Made by a program: the position numbers and the translations under genes. Positions 25,737-34,771 of a stretch of DNA of 64,000 nt are shown here, in pieces. The stretch is taken from the NCBI RefSeq assembly GCF_029094525.1, contig NZ_CP119107.1, positions 744,001-808,000 on the forward strand, read 5' to 3'. Each line of letters opens with the position of its first letter. Position 1 is the stretch's first letter. Source of the DNA: Pullulanibacillus sp. KACC 23026. Its GTDB lineage: Bacteria > Bacillota > Bacilli > Bacillales > Sporolactobacillaceae. A model generated the notes under the pieces. It saw only the letters and a program-made list of their open reading frames with translations. It was not told where the DNA came from and did no database searches.

Positions 25737-26117
25737 CTTATCTCCATTCACCGGCATGTTTGAAATTTTCCTTTAGCCAATCCTCTAAAAATGTAATGCC
25801 TTCATTAATTCATCCCCATTCCAAAATATGTTTTTCTATCAAAAATAAACCGATCATGCACATTACTTTGATAGAATAGGGGGAATTTCCCTGTTTAGCA
25901 CCAACCACCTCTTGCTAGAAAAGATCTTTTAGCAGCAACAGCGAAGTATTGGTTCAGGAAGAGTATACTCAAGATACCGATATGCCCCGTTTAATCTGTT
26001 TCTCATTAATCACTGGTTGCGTTGTTTGAGGTAAGGAATGAAATGAAAATAGGTTTCCCCGTATTTCGTATAAGATGTATAAACTACTAATCTCCTAGAA
26101 ATAATTAATATAAAAGT
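25737..26117. other. Intergenic stretch with a gene scrap
   Basis: On the minus strand just left of the small RNA terminator, 25805 to 25738 reads NEGITFLEDWLKENFKHAGE and ends in a stop, probably the end of a lost gene. Nothing else was recognised up to the next gene. Confidence 0.35.
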
Positions 26118-26133
26118 ATAGGAGATGGATAAG

Positions 26134-26757
26134 TTGAATCAAGTCGTTAATATTGATCAAGAGGAATCATTAATCCTAAATGGATTAAAAAAAATGATAA
26201 GTGAAGGGTACTTATTAGCTGTATTCCAAATAGGATTGGAGTTTATTGATGATTCAAATAAACAGGATCCAAACTTAGAGGACACCCTCTTAAAAACCAC
26301 AATAAACTACATAGAACAAGCCTGTCAGCAAGTGTCAAGTTGTCAAAATTGTAATCAGGTTTATGAATGTCGTTATTGTAAGAATCCTTCGAATGACCGC
26401 TCCCTTGAGTTAAGCTGTAAATATTGTAAGGATTATTATATATTTCATGAAAAACAGCCCCATGTTACTTACTTCAATCTAAATGCATTGCGAAAAATTT
26501 CTAATTATCAGAGGTGGGGTAAGGGGTTAAAAATTGAATATTTTATTAGAGGAAATAAGTTTCCGGCTATATTGATGATTGGTAACGATGGTCCAAGATT
26601 AATATTAGAGGCCAACTATTTAAAAACAAGTCATGACGTGGAGTATTATTGGAAGAGATCAAAGGAAATAATCAAGGGGAAAGTAGATAAAGATACTGAA
26701 GGAATAAAGGTTGTTAAAGACAAAGGACAAACCAGGTATTATTTATTTCCCCTATAA
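26134..26757 (+). CDS. Cysteine-rich hypothetical protein beside AAA ATPase (probable defence cassette)
   Basis: A 207-residue protein of unknown family. CQNCNQVYECRYCKN followed by SLELSCKYCKDYY (about 71-110) gives four CxxC/CxC-type pairs likely to bind zinc. The N-terminal 60 residues are helical and acidic; the rest is mixed and basic. TTG 26134 is preferred since TAGGAG lies nine bases upstream; ATG 26125 is too close to that site. It is 43 bases before the ATPase gene on the same strand with no terminator, so they are probably co-expressed. AT-rich codon use matches the next two genes and suggests joint transfer. Confidence 0.65.
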   Translation: MNQVVNIDQEESLILNGLKKMISEGYLLAVFQIGLEFIDDSNKQDPNLEDTLLKTTINYIEQACQQVSSCQNCNQVYECRYCKNPSNDRSLELSCKYCKDYYIFHEKQPHVTYFNLNALRKISNYQRWGKGLKIEYFIRGNKFPAILMIGNDGPRLILEANYLKTSHDVEYYWKRSKEIIKGKVDKDTEGIKVVKDKGQTRYYLFPL

Positions 26758-26800
26758 TAAATGATATGATGAAATTAATTATGTTTTATGGAGGTTTTTT

Positions 26801-27910
26801 ATGAAGCATTTTGAAAAGCTGACGATTGAAATGTTTCGAGGATTGAAAAATGCAGAATTTCATGATCTTGGCGAAGTCAATTTATTCGTTGGAAATAATA
26901 ACTCTGGAAAAACCTCTGCACTTGAAGCTATAGAATTGCTTTCAAACCCTTTTTCGGCAAAAAATTACTATAACATCTCTCGCTTAAGAGATCATACTTT
27001 TGGATTCCCAAGAGGAGGCCGATTACCGTTTATTGATTCTTTATTGTGGATGTTCCCACTGAATAGTGAAAAAAATCGAGATCCCATTAAATTTTCTGCT
27101 ATAATAAAAAATCAAAAAATAGATGTTGGTATTCATGTTTCTGAAGAAGTCCAAGTGAAACTTGAAGCTGATCAAACAGATGAAAATACTCAATTTAATT
27201 TATTTGACGAGGATTCTCCAGAGACAATAAAAATTTTAAATCTCGAGGTAAACCGGAATGGAGAAATCAATAGAAAAACTAAATCACTTCTTTTTAGAGA
27301 AGATAATCTAATCATCAGGGATTTGGAAGACGAGGATACTTTAAAATCAACCATGATTACCCCTATTGACCATCGTTCAGGTTCTTTTTCGGTAAGGAAA
27401 ATAAACGATGCAATCATCTCAGGAGACAAACCACGATTAATCTCAGCGCTTAGATTATTTGATAATAATATTAAAGGGCTAGAACTATTGCTTTCAAACA
27501 ACAGAAACACAAAGTCACTACTTCCATATATCGATCATGAGGAATTAGGCCTGGTTCCAATAATGATGTTTGGCGATGGTTTGCGTAAAGCTCTTACGGT
27601 TGCTTCAGCCCTTATTGAATCACAAAATGGTATTATATTGATTGATGAAATCGAAACAGCTGTTCATACAAGTGTATTAGGAGAATTCTTTTCTTGGCTC
27701 ATAGAAGCCTGTAAGATGTTCAAAGTTCAATTATTTGCTACTACACATAGTCTAGAAGCCATTGATGGAATTATCAGTGCCAGTAAAAAAGATGATTATA
27801 ATTTAGTTGTATATCGATTGAGTAAAAACAATAAGACAACCGCTGTTAAAAGGTTTTCATCTAAGACCATTTCGTCTTTGCGATTTGAACTGGGTCAGGA
27901 TGTGAGATAA
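26801..27910 (+). CDS. AAA family ATPase of the OLD/ABC-like type (probable anti-phage)
   Basis: A 369-residue ATPase. Residues 1-40 read FRGLKNAEFHDLGEVNLFVG then GNNNSGKTSALEAIELL with Walker A (31-38). The C-terminal half has MMFGDGLRKALTVASAL as ABC-like signature region, IILIDEIETAVHTSVL with Walker B and catalytic Glu (about 277-286), and LFATTHSLEAID with the switch His (about 315). The middle is an insertion, as in OLD-family and AriA-like ATPases. GGAGG precedes the ATG. The next gene, two bases on, encodes a TOPRIM-like protein, so together they make a split OLD-like pair. The family is often anti-phage; that role here is inference. Confidence 0.85.
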   Translation: MKHFEKLTIEMFRGLKNAEFHDLGEVNLFVGNNNSGKTSALEAIELLSNPFSAKNYYNISRLRDHTFGFPRGGRLPFIDSLLWMFPLNSEKNRDPIKFSAIIKNQKIDVGIHVSEEVQVKLEADQTDENTQFNLFDEDSPETIKILNLEVNRNGEINRKTKSLLFREDNLIIRDLEDEDTLKSTMITPIDHRSGSFSVRKINDAIISGDKPRLISALRLFDNNIKGLELLLSNNRNTKSLLPYIDHEELGLVPIMMFGDGLRKALTVASALIESQNGIILIDEIETAVHTSVLGEFFSWLIEACKMFKVQLFATTHSLEAIDGIISASKKDDYNLVVYRLSKNNKTTAVKRFSSKTISSLRFELGQDVR

Positions 27911-27912
27911 CG

Positions 27913-28689
27913 ATGAAGTATTCTTATTTTGTGGTAGAAGGTATTCATGATGCAGCTGCCATAGGAAAATTATTAAAGGGGTTCCGTTTTAAACCAATTA
28001 GTCAAATAGATCAAGTTGATCCATTTTGGAAAAAAATTATACCACTTAAATTTCCATATCAGGGGGACTTGAATAAACGAATGCCTGCCCCCCATTTCTT
28101 TCAAACCCTCGAACACAGTGTTGCGATCCAGTATGCAGGTGGAGATTCAAAACTATATTCTACTTTGAGCGGAACTCTAGCTAATATTGGAATCGATGAA
28201 TTGTTTTCAATAGGGATATTCTGCGATGCAGATGATAGTCAAGCAAAATCTAAATATCAGAGGCATTTTAGCCATATTAGAGAACACATAGAAGAGGATA
28301 CGCTCAAAGAAATACTGCTCTCTTTAACCATTGGGGAAGTAGTGAAAGTTTCAGAGAACATAAATCTAGGAGTTTACATATTTCCAAATAATCATGACAA
28401 AGGTGTACTAGAGCATTTGCTCATTGATGGAGCCCGTACCTCCTATAATGATCTTCTTGAACGGGCAACTCATTATATAGAGAATGTGGATTCACAATTT
28501 AAGGAAAAATGGAAGCCGTATGACGCCTTAAAAGCCACAGTCGGTACAATTGCCAATGTATTAAAGCCCGGAAAATCAAATCAAGTTTCCATCCAAGATA
28601 ATGATTGGATCACAGAAGAATCTATTCAAGCAAGTTCAGGGCTGACTCTACTTAAAAAATTTATAAAACAATTATTGGAGCTAGACTAG
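27913..28689 (+). CDS. TOPRIM-like (DUF3226/DUF4435-type) protein, partner of the ATPase
   Basis: A 258-residue protein beginning YFVVEGIHDAAAIGKLL, where Glu9 is the TOPRIM acidic residue, followed by SIGIFCDADDSQ (Asp105, Asp107) as the DxD pair and DKGVLEHLLIDGA as the last acidic motif. This arrangement is that of nuclease TOPRIM domains. It starts two bases after the ATPase stop, so translation is coupled. In PARIS and related class 4 OLD systems an ATPase and a separate TOPRIM protein act together; here the TOPRIM type looks different (shorter, DUF3226-like). Toxic nuclease or RNase activity is inference. Confidence 0.7.
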   Translation: MKYSYFVVEGIHDAAAIGKLLKGFRFKPISQIDQVDPFWKKIIPLKFPYQGDLNKRMPAPHFFQTLEHSVAIQYAGGDSKLYSTLSGTLANIGIDELFSIGIFCDADDSQAKSKYQRHFSHIREHIEEDTLKEILLSLTIGEVVKVSENINLGVYIFPNNHDKGVLEHLLIDGARTSYNDLLERATHYIENVDSQFKEKWKPYDALKATVGTIANVLKPGKSNQVSIQDNDWITEESIQASSGLTLLKKFIKQLLELD

Positions 28690-29055
28690 AATATCTTAGG
28701 GGTGATACGGTCACTGCCCGGAAAATATTATTTTGCGAAAATGTTCCCACGAAAATGGGTGATGTGATTATCACTTTATAGCGGTATTTGCTAGTCAACA
28801 ACAGCATTCCATTTTCCATTTGTACAATTAATCCCCAAACCGAGGGGGGATGGAAAGTTGATGATGTTTTTAAAAGACACCCGAGTTACTTTCCAATACC
28901 AGGACCCTTTATTACTCTTTCAAAAAGTGGAAGAGTGCGTTTCTAGAAGAATCGTTTTAATGGTTCCAAAATCGCCCGCGGGAATTTTATAAGTACTATG
29001 GACATAATAATTGCCGTTACTGTTTGGTTGGGGACGGAATCGACAGTTATTAAGG
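28690..29055. other. Intergenic stretch after the ATPase/TOPRIM pair
   Basis: No gene with a ribosome site. GTCACTGCCCG at 28710 recurs at 33731, a scrap of another dispersed repeat. The stretch from about 28855 to 29040 may be decayed coding DNA. Confidence 0.35.
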
Positions 29056-29700
29056 TTAGTTCTTTTGAGGGTAAACCACTTCAAAATTTACTTTTTTCAA
29101 TATTTCTTCTCTATCCATATCATGTATACTTATAACTCGACAGCCGGATTTAAGAAATTTGAGTACCTCTTCATGCGGCCAAAATAACTGATCCATAAAG
29201 CTTTTGAAATTCCTTCCCTTATTTATGGCTAAATTTATCCTTTCATTTCTCAGTTTTCCAAATTCCTCTGGATCGTCAAAAGTGGGTTTCAAACGCAACG
29301 CTAGGTCAACATCCCCTAATTTCTCTGCCTCTGTCAAATAACTTCCAAAAACCGCAACAGTCTCAACTTTGTAAGCAAAGTTACTTTCGTTCACTTTTTT
29401 TACTCTTTCTAGAAAATCATTTAGCTTTCGTTCAGCGGTTTTTCTCGAGAATCCAGGACCAGCTTTTGCATTTGTCAAAGCGTTTCCTTTTATTGTTTTG
29501 TCCCATCGATCATCTCCTTCCTTTTCGATATACCCTTGCCTTTCTAAGCATTTCATAACCTCTTCAGCTTCATCTAAAGTCACATTTAATTTTAGAGCGA
29601 CAGTTTGGATATTAATAACTCCTTGACCAAAACTACGAAATAAATCTCTCATTTCCAAGATAGGGAACCCAGCAAGGATGTCTTCTTTATTTATACGCAT
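29056..29700 (-). CDS. Nucleotidyltransferase-domain protein with N-terminal winged helix
   Basis: A 214-residue protein. The first 80 residues form a winged-helix-like domain (TVALKLNVTLDEAEEVMKCLERQGYIEKE), followed by a minimal nucleotidyltransferase: VETVAVFGSYLTEAEKLGDVDLAL, with the GS and DxD pair of the pol-beta fold. SFMDQLFWPHEEVLKFLKSG follows. GGAGACATG precedes the start. Proteins of this kind serve as antitoxins (MNT of HEPN/MNT) or tRNA/protein-modifying toxins. It converges on the ATPase/TOPRIM genes and may be part of the same accessory island, though no HEPN partner is next to it. Confidence 0.75.
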   Translation of the reverse strand: MRINKEDILAGFPILEMRDLFRSFGQGVINIQTVALKLNVTLDEAEEVMKCLERQGYIEKEGDDRWDKTIKGNALTNAKAGPGFSRKTAERKLNDFLERVKKVNESNFAYKVETVAVFGSYLTEAEKLGDVDLALRLKPTFDDPEEFGKLRNERINLAINKGRNFKSFMDQLFWPHEEVLKFLKSGCRVISIHDMDREEILKKVNFEVVYPQKN

Positions 29701-29890
29701 TTGTCATGTCTCCTTCCGATGAATGGCCCACTCAGTCATGTTTTAATTCCACTATTAGTCTATTTAAAACAGTCGTGTTGTGCCAGGATGATTGGATATG
29801 TCATGATTTTTCGAAAGTGGCTTAAGAAGCAAGGGGACGAGTTTCCTAACCGATTCTTCCAATCAGAATGAAAAAGCCACGTCCCATGCT
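29701..29890. other. Intergenic with a possible minus-strand terminator
   Basis: GGGACG (29832) and CGTCCC (29879) can pair, with GGCTTTTTC inside on the minus strand, just after the ROK gene. Termination is uncertain. Confidence 0.35.
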
Positions 29891-31015
29891 TCAAATGCTA
29901 TTTAAAAAGGATTGAATAAATGGTATGGCGGCGCCTATAGTAACTCCATATTCAGGTGAACGGCTAATATATATAAAGGACTCATTACTTGGAAATGCCG
30001 TCCTTTCATCAACTTTTTCATGAAGAAGTTGAATATCACTTTCGTTTAGGTAAGGGGTGATATGTCCCCCTAGAATAAATTCTCTATTAATGACAAGATG
30101 AATATTGTTGATCGAAAGGGCCAGATGATCTAAAAAGGAATTCCATCTCTCTAAATATGAAGGTATTCCAGAACGTACCTGTTGGAAGAAAAATTCTAAG
30201 GATTCGTCCTCTTCTAGGAGTGCACTTACAGAACAAAGTGTCTCCATACATCCTCTTTTTCCACAGTAGCAAGGCAAGCCCTCGGGATCAATGGTCATAT
30301 GTTCGACCGTGCCGCTAAACCCGTCTTTTCCCATATAAATTTGGTCGTTAATAATAATAGCTCCCCCAAGATGTGTACCAATTGATAGATAGACAGCATC
30401 ACCAATATCATTTCTTATCCACAACTCTGTGGTTGCAGCACATTTTGCATCATGGAAAAACATGCAAGGATAAGTGAGGTGCTGTGAAAAAACATGAATA
30501 TCCAGCCCTGTGCAGTTTAATATTTTTCCATATGTAATCGTTTGGCCATCCGTTGCTGTAAGAGCTTGTACGGCAAAACCAATTCCAAGAATCTTCCTTT
30601 TTTCCACATTAAGCGATGAGATGAACGCTTCTACAGCATCGCTTACCTCTTTGAAGTAACTGTCAACATTGGAATAGTCAATTGACAGCTCCTTTTTCTC
30701 AATTACAACCCCAAGCAAATCAATTGCTAAAATGTGAACCTTCTTTTTCAAAATTTCTACACCAATGCTAATTCGAGCCTTAGGACATATGGTATAGGCC
30801 GTTGCGCGCCTGCCAACGGAGGATTCAAATTGTCCACTCTTTGCAATCAAGTTTTCCTCTTCTAAACGAACCAAATTTTGAGTGACGGTTGGTAAACTCA
30901 AATGAAGTTGATTGGCAATTTCTTGTTTCGAAAGTTTCTCATTTTGATAAATGAGATGGTAAATCGATGAATAATTATTTTTCTTTATATCTTTAAATGT
31001 GATATTCGTGTCCAT
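29891..31015 (-). CDS. ROK family transcriptional regulator (XylR/NagC-like)
   Basis: A 374-residue repressor. N-terminal winged helix LSKQEIANQLHLSLPTVTQNLVRLEEENLI (about 28-57), then the ROK sugar-kinase-like domain with SIGTHLGGAIIINDQIYMG, GTVEHM and the zinc site CYCGKRGCMETLCS (about 252-265). The kinase DxGxT motif is absent, as in regulators. It is transcribed away from an SDR and MFS pair and most likely represses them, releasing DNA when it binds a sugar or polyol. Confidence 0.92.
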   Translation of the reverse strand: MDTNITFKDIKKNNYSSIYHLIYQNEKLSKQEIANQLHLSLPTVTQNLVRLEEENLIAKSGQFESSVGRRATAYTICPKARISIGVEILKKKVHILAIDLLGVVIEKKELSIDYSNVDSYFKEVSDAVEAFISSLNVEKRKILGIGFAVQALTATDGQTITYGKILNCTGLDIHVFSQHLTYPCMFFHDAKCAATTELWIRNDIGDAVYLSIGTHLGGAIIINDQIYMGKDGFSGTVEHMTIDPEGLPCYCGKRGCMETLCSVSALLEEDESLEFFFQQVRSGIPSYLERWNSFLDHLALSINNIHLVINREFILGGHITPYLNESDIQLLHEKVDERTAFPSNESFIYISRSPEYGVTIGAAIPFIQSFLNSI

Positions 31016-31345
31016 GGAAGTCCCTCATTTTACAAAATAAATTTATAAAAATAGTTGATTAATTATTTTTAAATATATCATAGCAGCTCATTTAATAACA
31101 GCCTTGGCAAGCTTTGGAATACCTTATGGTTTGTTCTATATTAGCCCGTATTAAAAATGTCTTGACTTTGTAGATCAATGAAATCGGCATTTCGTCGATC
31201 GCTCCAAGACTGACCTCTGAATTCATTCGGGTAGAGAAAACACGATTTGCGTTTTTTCTTATTGACACCCACCTAAAAACGCTTTATTATATAAATTAAT
31301 TTTATAAAACCATTTAATAAAATACTTTTTGAAAAGAGGTATAAT
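31016..31345. promoter_or_regulatory. Divergent AT-rich control region of polyol cluster 1
   Basis: Two AT-rich blocks flank the middle: AATAAATTTATAAAAATAG (31037) near the ROK start and TATAAATTAATTTTATAAAA (31290) near the SDR start. They share TTTATAAAA and are candidate ROK operators. The middle (31130-31260) has no feature. Confidence 0.45.
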
Positions 31346-32122
31346 ATGGGGATCCTTGAAAAAATGAGATTGGACGAGAAGAAAATTTTTGTTACAGGTG
31401 GTGCAAGGGGCATTGGTAAAAGTGTAGCCACTGCTTTTGCTGAAGCAGGAGCAGATCTAGCGATTGTGGATTTGGATTTTGAAGAAGCAAAAAGGACTGC
31501 TGCGGAACTCGAAGAAAATCATGACATTCAAGCCATTGCCATTAAAGCGGATGTCTCGAAGCCAGAAGATGTAGACGCCATGATTGTCAAAATACTGGAT
31601 GCTTTTGGACGAATAGACGTTGCCTTCTGTAATGCGGGAATCTGTCTGAATGTCCCCGCTGAGGAAATGACCTTTGAACAATGGAAAAAAGTTATAGATA
31701 TAAATCTTACCGGTGTCTTTTTAACAGCTCAAGCAGCTGGGAAAGTGATGTTAAAGCAAGGAGGCGGTTCCATTATAAATACTGCTTCAATGTCAGGACA
31801 TATTGTGAATGTGCCTCAACCACAGTGTTCCTACAATGCTTCTAAAGCAGGTGTGATTCAATTGACAAAATCTCTAGCCGTTGAATGGGCAACAAAAAAT
31901 GTTCGCGTAAATTGTATCAGTCCTGGTTATATCGGCACAGAACTTACATTAAATTCTCCGAGCTTAAAACCGCTAATTGAACAATGGAATCAAATGGCAC
32001 CGCTTCACAGATTGGGTAAACCCGAAGAACTTCAGTCCATTTGTGTTTATCTCGCAGGGGATACGAGCAGTTTTACGACGGGGTCTGACTTTGTAGTAGA
32101 TGGTGCTTTTACTTGTATTTAA
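31346..32122 (+). CDS. SDR oxidoreductase, polyol-dehydrogenase-like
   Basis: A 258-residue classical SDR: TGGARGIG (17-24), CNAG (95-98, with Cys for the first Asn), NTASMSG with the catalytic Ser, Tyr163 and Lys167 in YNASK, and a C-terminal FVVDGAFTCI. AAGAGGT precedes the ATG. Next to an MFS polyol-type carrier and opposite a ROK regulator, a role in oxidising an imported polyol is likely. It is clearly related to the SDR at 44501 (shared GICxxV, GKVMxxQ, NxASMS and YN-SK blocks). Confidence 0.9.
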   Translation: MGILEKMRLDEKKIFVTGGARGIGKSVATAFAEAGADLAIVDLDFEEAKRTAAELEENHDIQAIAIKADVSKPEDVDAMIVKILDAFGRIDVAFCNAGICLNVPAEEMTFEQWKKVIDINLTGVFLTAQAAGKVMLKQGGGSIINTASMSGHIVNVPQPQCSYNASKAGVIQLTKSLAVEWATKNVRVNCISPGYIGTELTLNSPSLKPLIEQWNQMAPLHRLGKPEELQSICVYLAGDTSSFTTGSDFVVDGAFTCI

Positions 32123-32285
32123 TGCAACTTATAGGGAAATCCATTATTTGGAGGCATTTATCTCCTTAGTTATGTAAGCGGAAACAACTTAGAGGTTTAC
32201 CCAAATAAAAGCCGGCTTATTCTGAGAGCGAGTATAGAGACGGGTGTCTCGCGGCGGTCTTAAATAAGGCTGTCATCGCAATAGT

Positions 32286-32318
32286 GTTGCTCTTGAGCTT
32301 TGACGTTCAAGAGCAACG
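32286..32318 (+). terminator. Intercistronic hairpin between SDR and MFS
   Basis: GTTGCTCTTGA pairs with TCAAGAGCAAC. No T run; it may stabilise the upstream message or reduce carrier expression. Confidence 0.45.
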
Positions 32319-32367
32319 CCAACATGCTTTATGACTAACAGCAAAAACAAAGATGGAAGGTGAAGGC

Positions 32368-33645
32368 ATGAGTTTAAGTCACATTAGAAGAGAAGATACT
32401 TTTTTTGATCGCATAGGAATTCCTTTTAATTTGCTATGGGGATTTGTTGGAATCACCATATTTATGATAGGTGATGGTCTCGAGCAGGGCTGGCTATCTC
32501 CCTATCTAATTAAGCACGGGCTTACTATGCAGCAATCTGCCTTTCTTTATTCTGATTACGGAATTGCCGTAACGATCGCTTCTTGGCTATCGGGGATTTT
32601 TGTTCAAACATGGGGACCGAGAAAAGCTATGACGGTAGGATTGACATCTTTTGTAATTGGGGCAATAGGGTTTATTGGTTGGGGAATTCCGCACCATAAT
32701 TATCCTGTTATGCTGTTAACGTATGCTTTAAGAGGTTTGGGCTATCCTTTATTTTCTTACTCGTTTCTAGTTTGGATCACTTACAGAAGCCCAGAGAAGA
32801 AACTGAGCTCGGCTGTTGGTTGGTTCTGGTTTGTGTTTACTCTAGGCTTAAATGTTTTAGGTTCCTATTATTCAAGCTTTGTCCTTCCTAAAATTGGGGC
32901 TATCAACACATTGTGGAGTGCTCTTATATTTGTTTTGGCAGGTGCAATACTTGCTATTCTTATAAACAAAGATGAGTTTAGTGGGCAGAAACTCAAAAAG
33001 GGTGAATCTAAATTCAAAGAATTATCAAAAGGAATTACCATTGTATTTCAAAATCCTCGAGTTGGTATCGGAGGTCTAATAAGAACCATTAATACCACCG
33101 CATCGTTTGGATTTGTAGTTTTCTATCCTTCCTATGTAGAGAAGTTTGGCTATTCCATTTCGCAGTGGCTCAGCATTTACGGAACCTTATTCGCATTTAA
33201 TATTATTTGTAATTTAATTTTTGGAATTGTAGGAGACAAACTGGGAAGAAGGACCACAGTTGCCTGGTTTGGCGGCGTATTAAGCGGCCTTTCTATAATT
33301 GCGATGTATTATGTTCCGCAGGTTTATGGACACAATTATTGGTTGTTGATGATTGTCGGTTGTTTGTTTGGAGCGGGTTTGGCTGGATATGTTCCATTAT
33401 CAGCCTTGATGCCTTCCTTGGAACCGGAAAACAAGGGGGCTGCGATGTCAATTTTGAATTTAGGCGCAGGTTTGAGTTCATTTGTAGGACCTGGGCTCGT
33501 TTCCCTCTTCTTTAATCAAATAGGAACAATCGGGATCATGTGGATCTTTTCCATACTGTATTTTATAAGTGCTGGCTTAACGAACTTTCTTAAAGATAAA
33601 AGGGAAGCGGTTTCAGATGCTATAACAGAGCCAAATGCAGGCTGA
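32368..33645 (+). CDS. MFS transporter, polyol permease type (cluster 1)
   Basis: A 425-residue carrier with 12 hydrophobic segments. The N-terminus has FMIGDGLEQGWLSPYLIKHGL, the middle LRGLGYPLFSYSFLVWITYRSP, the second half GIVGDKLGRRTT as MFS loop motif and GYVPLSALMPSLEPENKGAAMSILN. ATG 32368 behind GGAAGGTGA is chosen over ATG 32353, which overlaps that site. It is a close paralogue of the carrier at 46497; both sit beside an SDR. Ribitol-, arabitol- or other polyol transport is inferred. Confidence 0.9.
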   Translation: MSLSHIRREDTFFDRIGIPFNLLWGFVGITIFMIGDGLEQGWLSPYLIKHGLTMQQSAFLYSDYGIAVTIASWLSGIFVQTWGPRKAMTVGLTSFVIGAIGFIGWGIPHHNYPVMLLTYALRGLGYPLFSYSFLVWITYRSPEKKLSSAVGWFWFVFTLGLNVLGSYYSSFVLPKIGAINTLWSALIFVLAGAILAILINKDEFSGQKLKKGESKFKELSKGITIVFQNPRVGIGGLIRTINTTASFGFVVFYPSYVEKFGYSISQWLSIYGTLFAFNIICNLIFGIVGDKLGRRTTVAWFGGVLSGLSIIAMYYVPQVYGHNYWLLMIVGCLFGAGLAGYVPLSALMPSLEPENKGAAMSILNLGAGLSSFVGPGLVSLFFNQIGTIGIMWIFSILYFISAGLTNFLKDKREAVSDAITEPNAG

Positions 33646-33669
33646 TCACTTGTAGGTACCTGCCACCAC

Positions 33670-33720
33670 TGAAACGCGGGGGGAAACGCGGGGAAACGCG
33701 GGGACGGTTCTCGCGTTTCA
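33670..33720 (+). repeat. R1 repeat with two extra tandem half-copies
   Basis: GAAACGCGGGG occurs three times in a row before GACGGTTCTCGCGTTTCA. An R2-like scrap (GGTACCTGCCACCACT) lies directly before. Confidence 0.85.
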
Positions 33721-33892
33721 TGCAAATGCTAGTCACTGCCCGAAAGCATCTTACTAACTTATTCACTATTCCTCCTGCAGAGAAGCGCTGGTTTTTTGAC
33801 ACATGAACAACAATAAATATTAATTTAAATTAATAAACAAGCGCTCTGATCTTTCTTTTCTCACACTGATCAGTAAAGTGGCCCTCATTATA
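33721..33892. other. Intergenic stretch without a gene
   Basis: No open frame with a ribosome site; AT-rich and unremarkable. Confidence 0.35.
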
Positions 33893-33928
33893 AAAAGAAA
33901 TAGCCCCTCGTTATGGGGGCTATTTCTT
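33893..33928. terminator. Bidirectional terminator
   Basis: AAAGAAATAGCCCC pairs with GGGGCTATTTCTT around TCGTTATG, with A and T runs usable on both strands. Confidence 0.8.
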
Positions 33929-34016
33929 ATCGCTTTAAACTAAACTTCCAACATCTTTCTTAAAACAGGAAACCCAAACTCCGTCCTCGCGCTTCTATCG
34001 AATTGTCTCAATACTT

Positions 34017-34771
34017 CTATTCAGACATAATCCGAATCAAGTCATATTGGTAGAAACGGCGATTTCTTTGGCGGTCATCTCCATAAATCATATTTAGCCG
34101 AACAAGTTCGTTTAGGCTTTTTCTAATGGTAGGTGCAGCTAAATCCGTTGTGTCCATAAGCTGATTGACGCTTGCAATAGGATTTGAGAAGAGGACTTCC
34201 CAAACCTTTTTTGTAGAAGGCTGCTGTAATTTTGAAATGCCGGCGTTATAAAGCTTTTCAGCCTGGTCCAATTTTTCATAATGACTTTCTGCCATACGCA
34301 TTGTAGCATCTAAGAAAAACTCAATCCAACTTCTCCAATCAGGTTCATGACGTCCAATTGATCTGACGCCGTTTAATAGTGCATAGTATCTAAAACGCTC
34401 GCGTTCAAGTTCTTCACTAATAAAAAAGAAAGGTGAATCTATTAAATTTGACTGTAGGAGGTAAAGAACAATTAGAATTCTTCCTAAGCGACCATTCCCG
34501 TCCAAAAAGGGGTGGATGGACTCAAATTGCCCATGGATAATGGCTGCTTTTATTAGAGGATGAAGCTCATTTTCCGTATCTTCTTTGCTATAAGGATTAC
34601 CATTATATATAGTTCTAGATTTTTCATATAATCCGCCATTAATTGGGGCTCTGGAGGGATATAAGAGGCGTCCTTAATATTACTCGTGGGACCAATGAAA
34701 TTTTGAACTTTTCTATACGCACCTGCTGAACTTGTGGACCCTAAGGAAGGGATGTTAGAGGTAAGACACAC
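34017..34771 (-). pseudogene. Fic family protein, frameshifted
   Basis: Fic enzymes transfer AMP or other phosphate-linked groups to proteins. The C-terminal frame has the active site HPFLDGNGRLGR (about 34490-34525) and a winged-helix end (SVNQLMDTTDLAAPTIRKSLNELVRL). The N-terminal frame has GAYRKVQNFIGPTSNIKDAS and YIPPEPQLMADYMKNLE. The two meet near 34610, where one frame runs into a stop and the other has none of the conserved start; at least one frameshift is needed, and the first 80 or so residues of a normal Fic protein are degraded or absent. Probably dead, although the catalytic part remains open. Confidence 0.8.

Noticed and set aside
29056-29700. Complete HEPN/MNT toxin-antitoxin pair
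   Set aside because: Only the nucleotidyltransferase side is present; no HEPN protein is encoded next to it.
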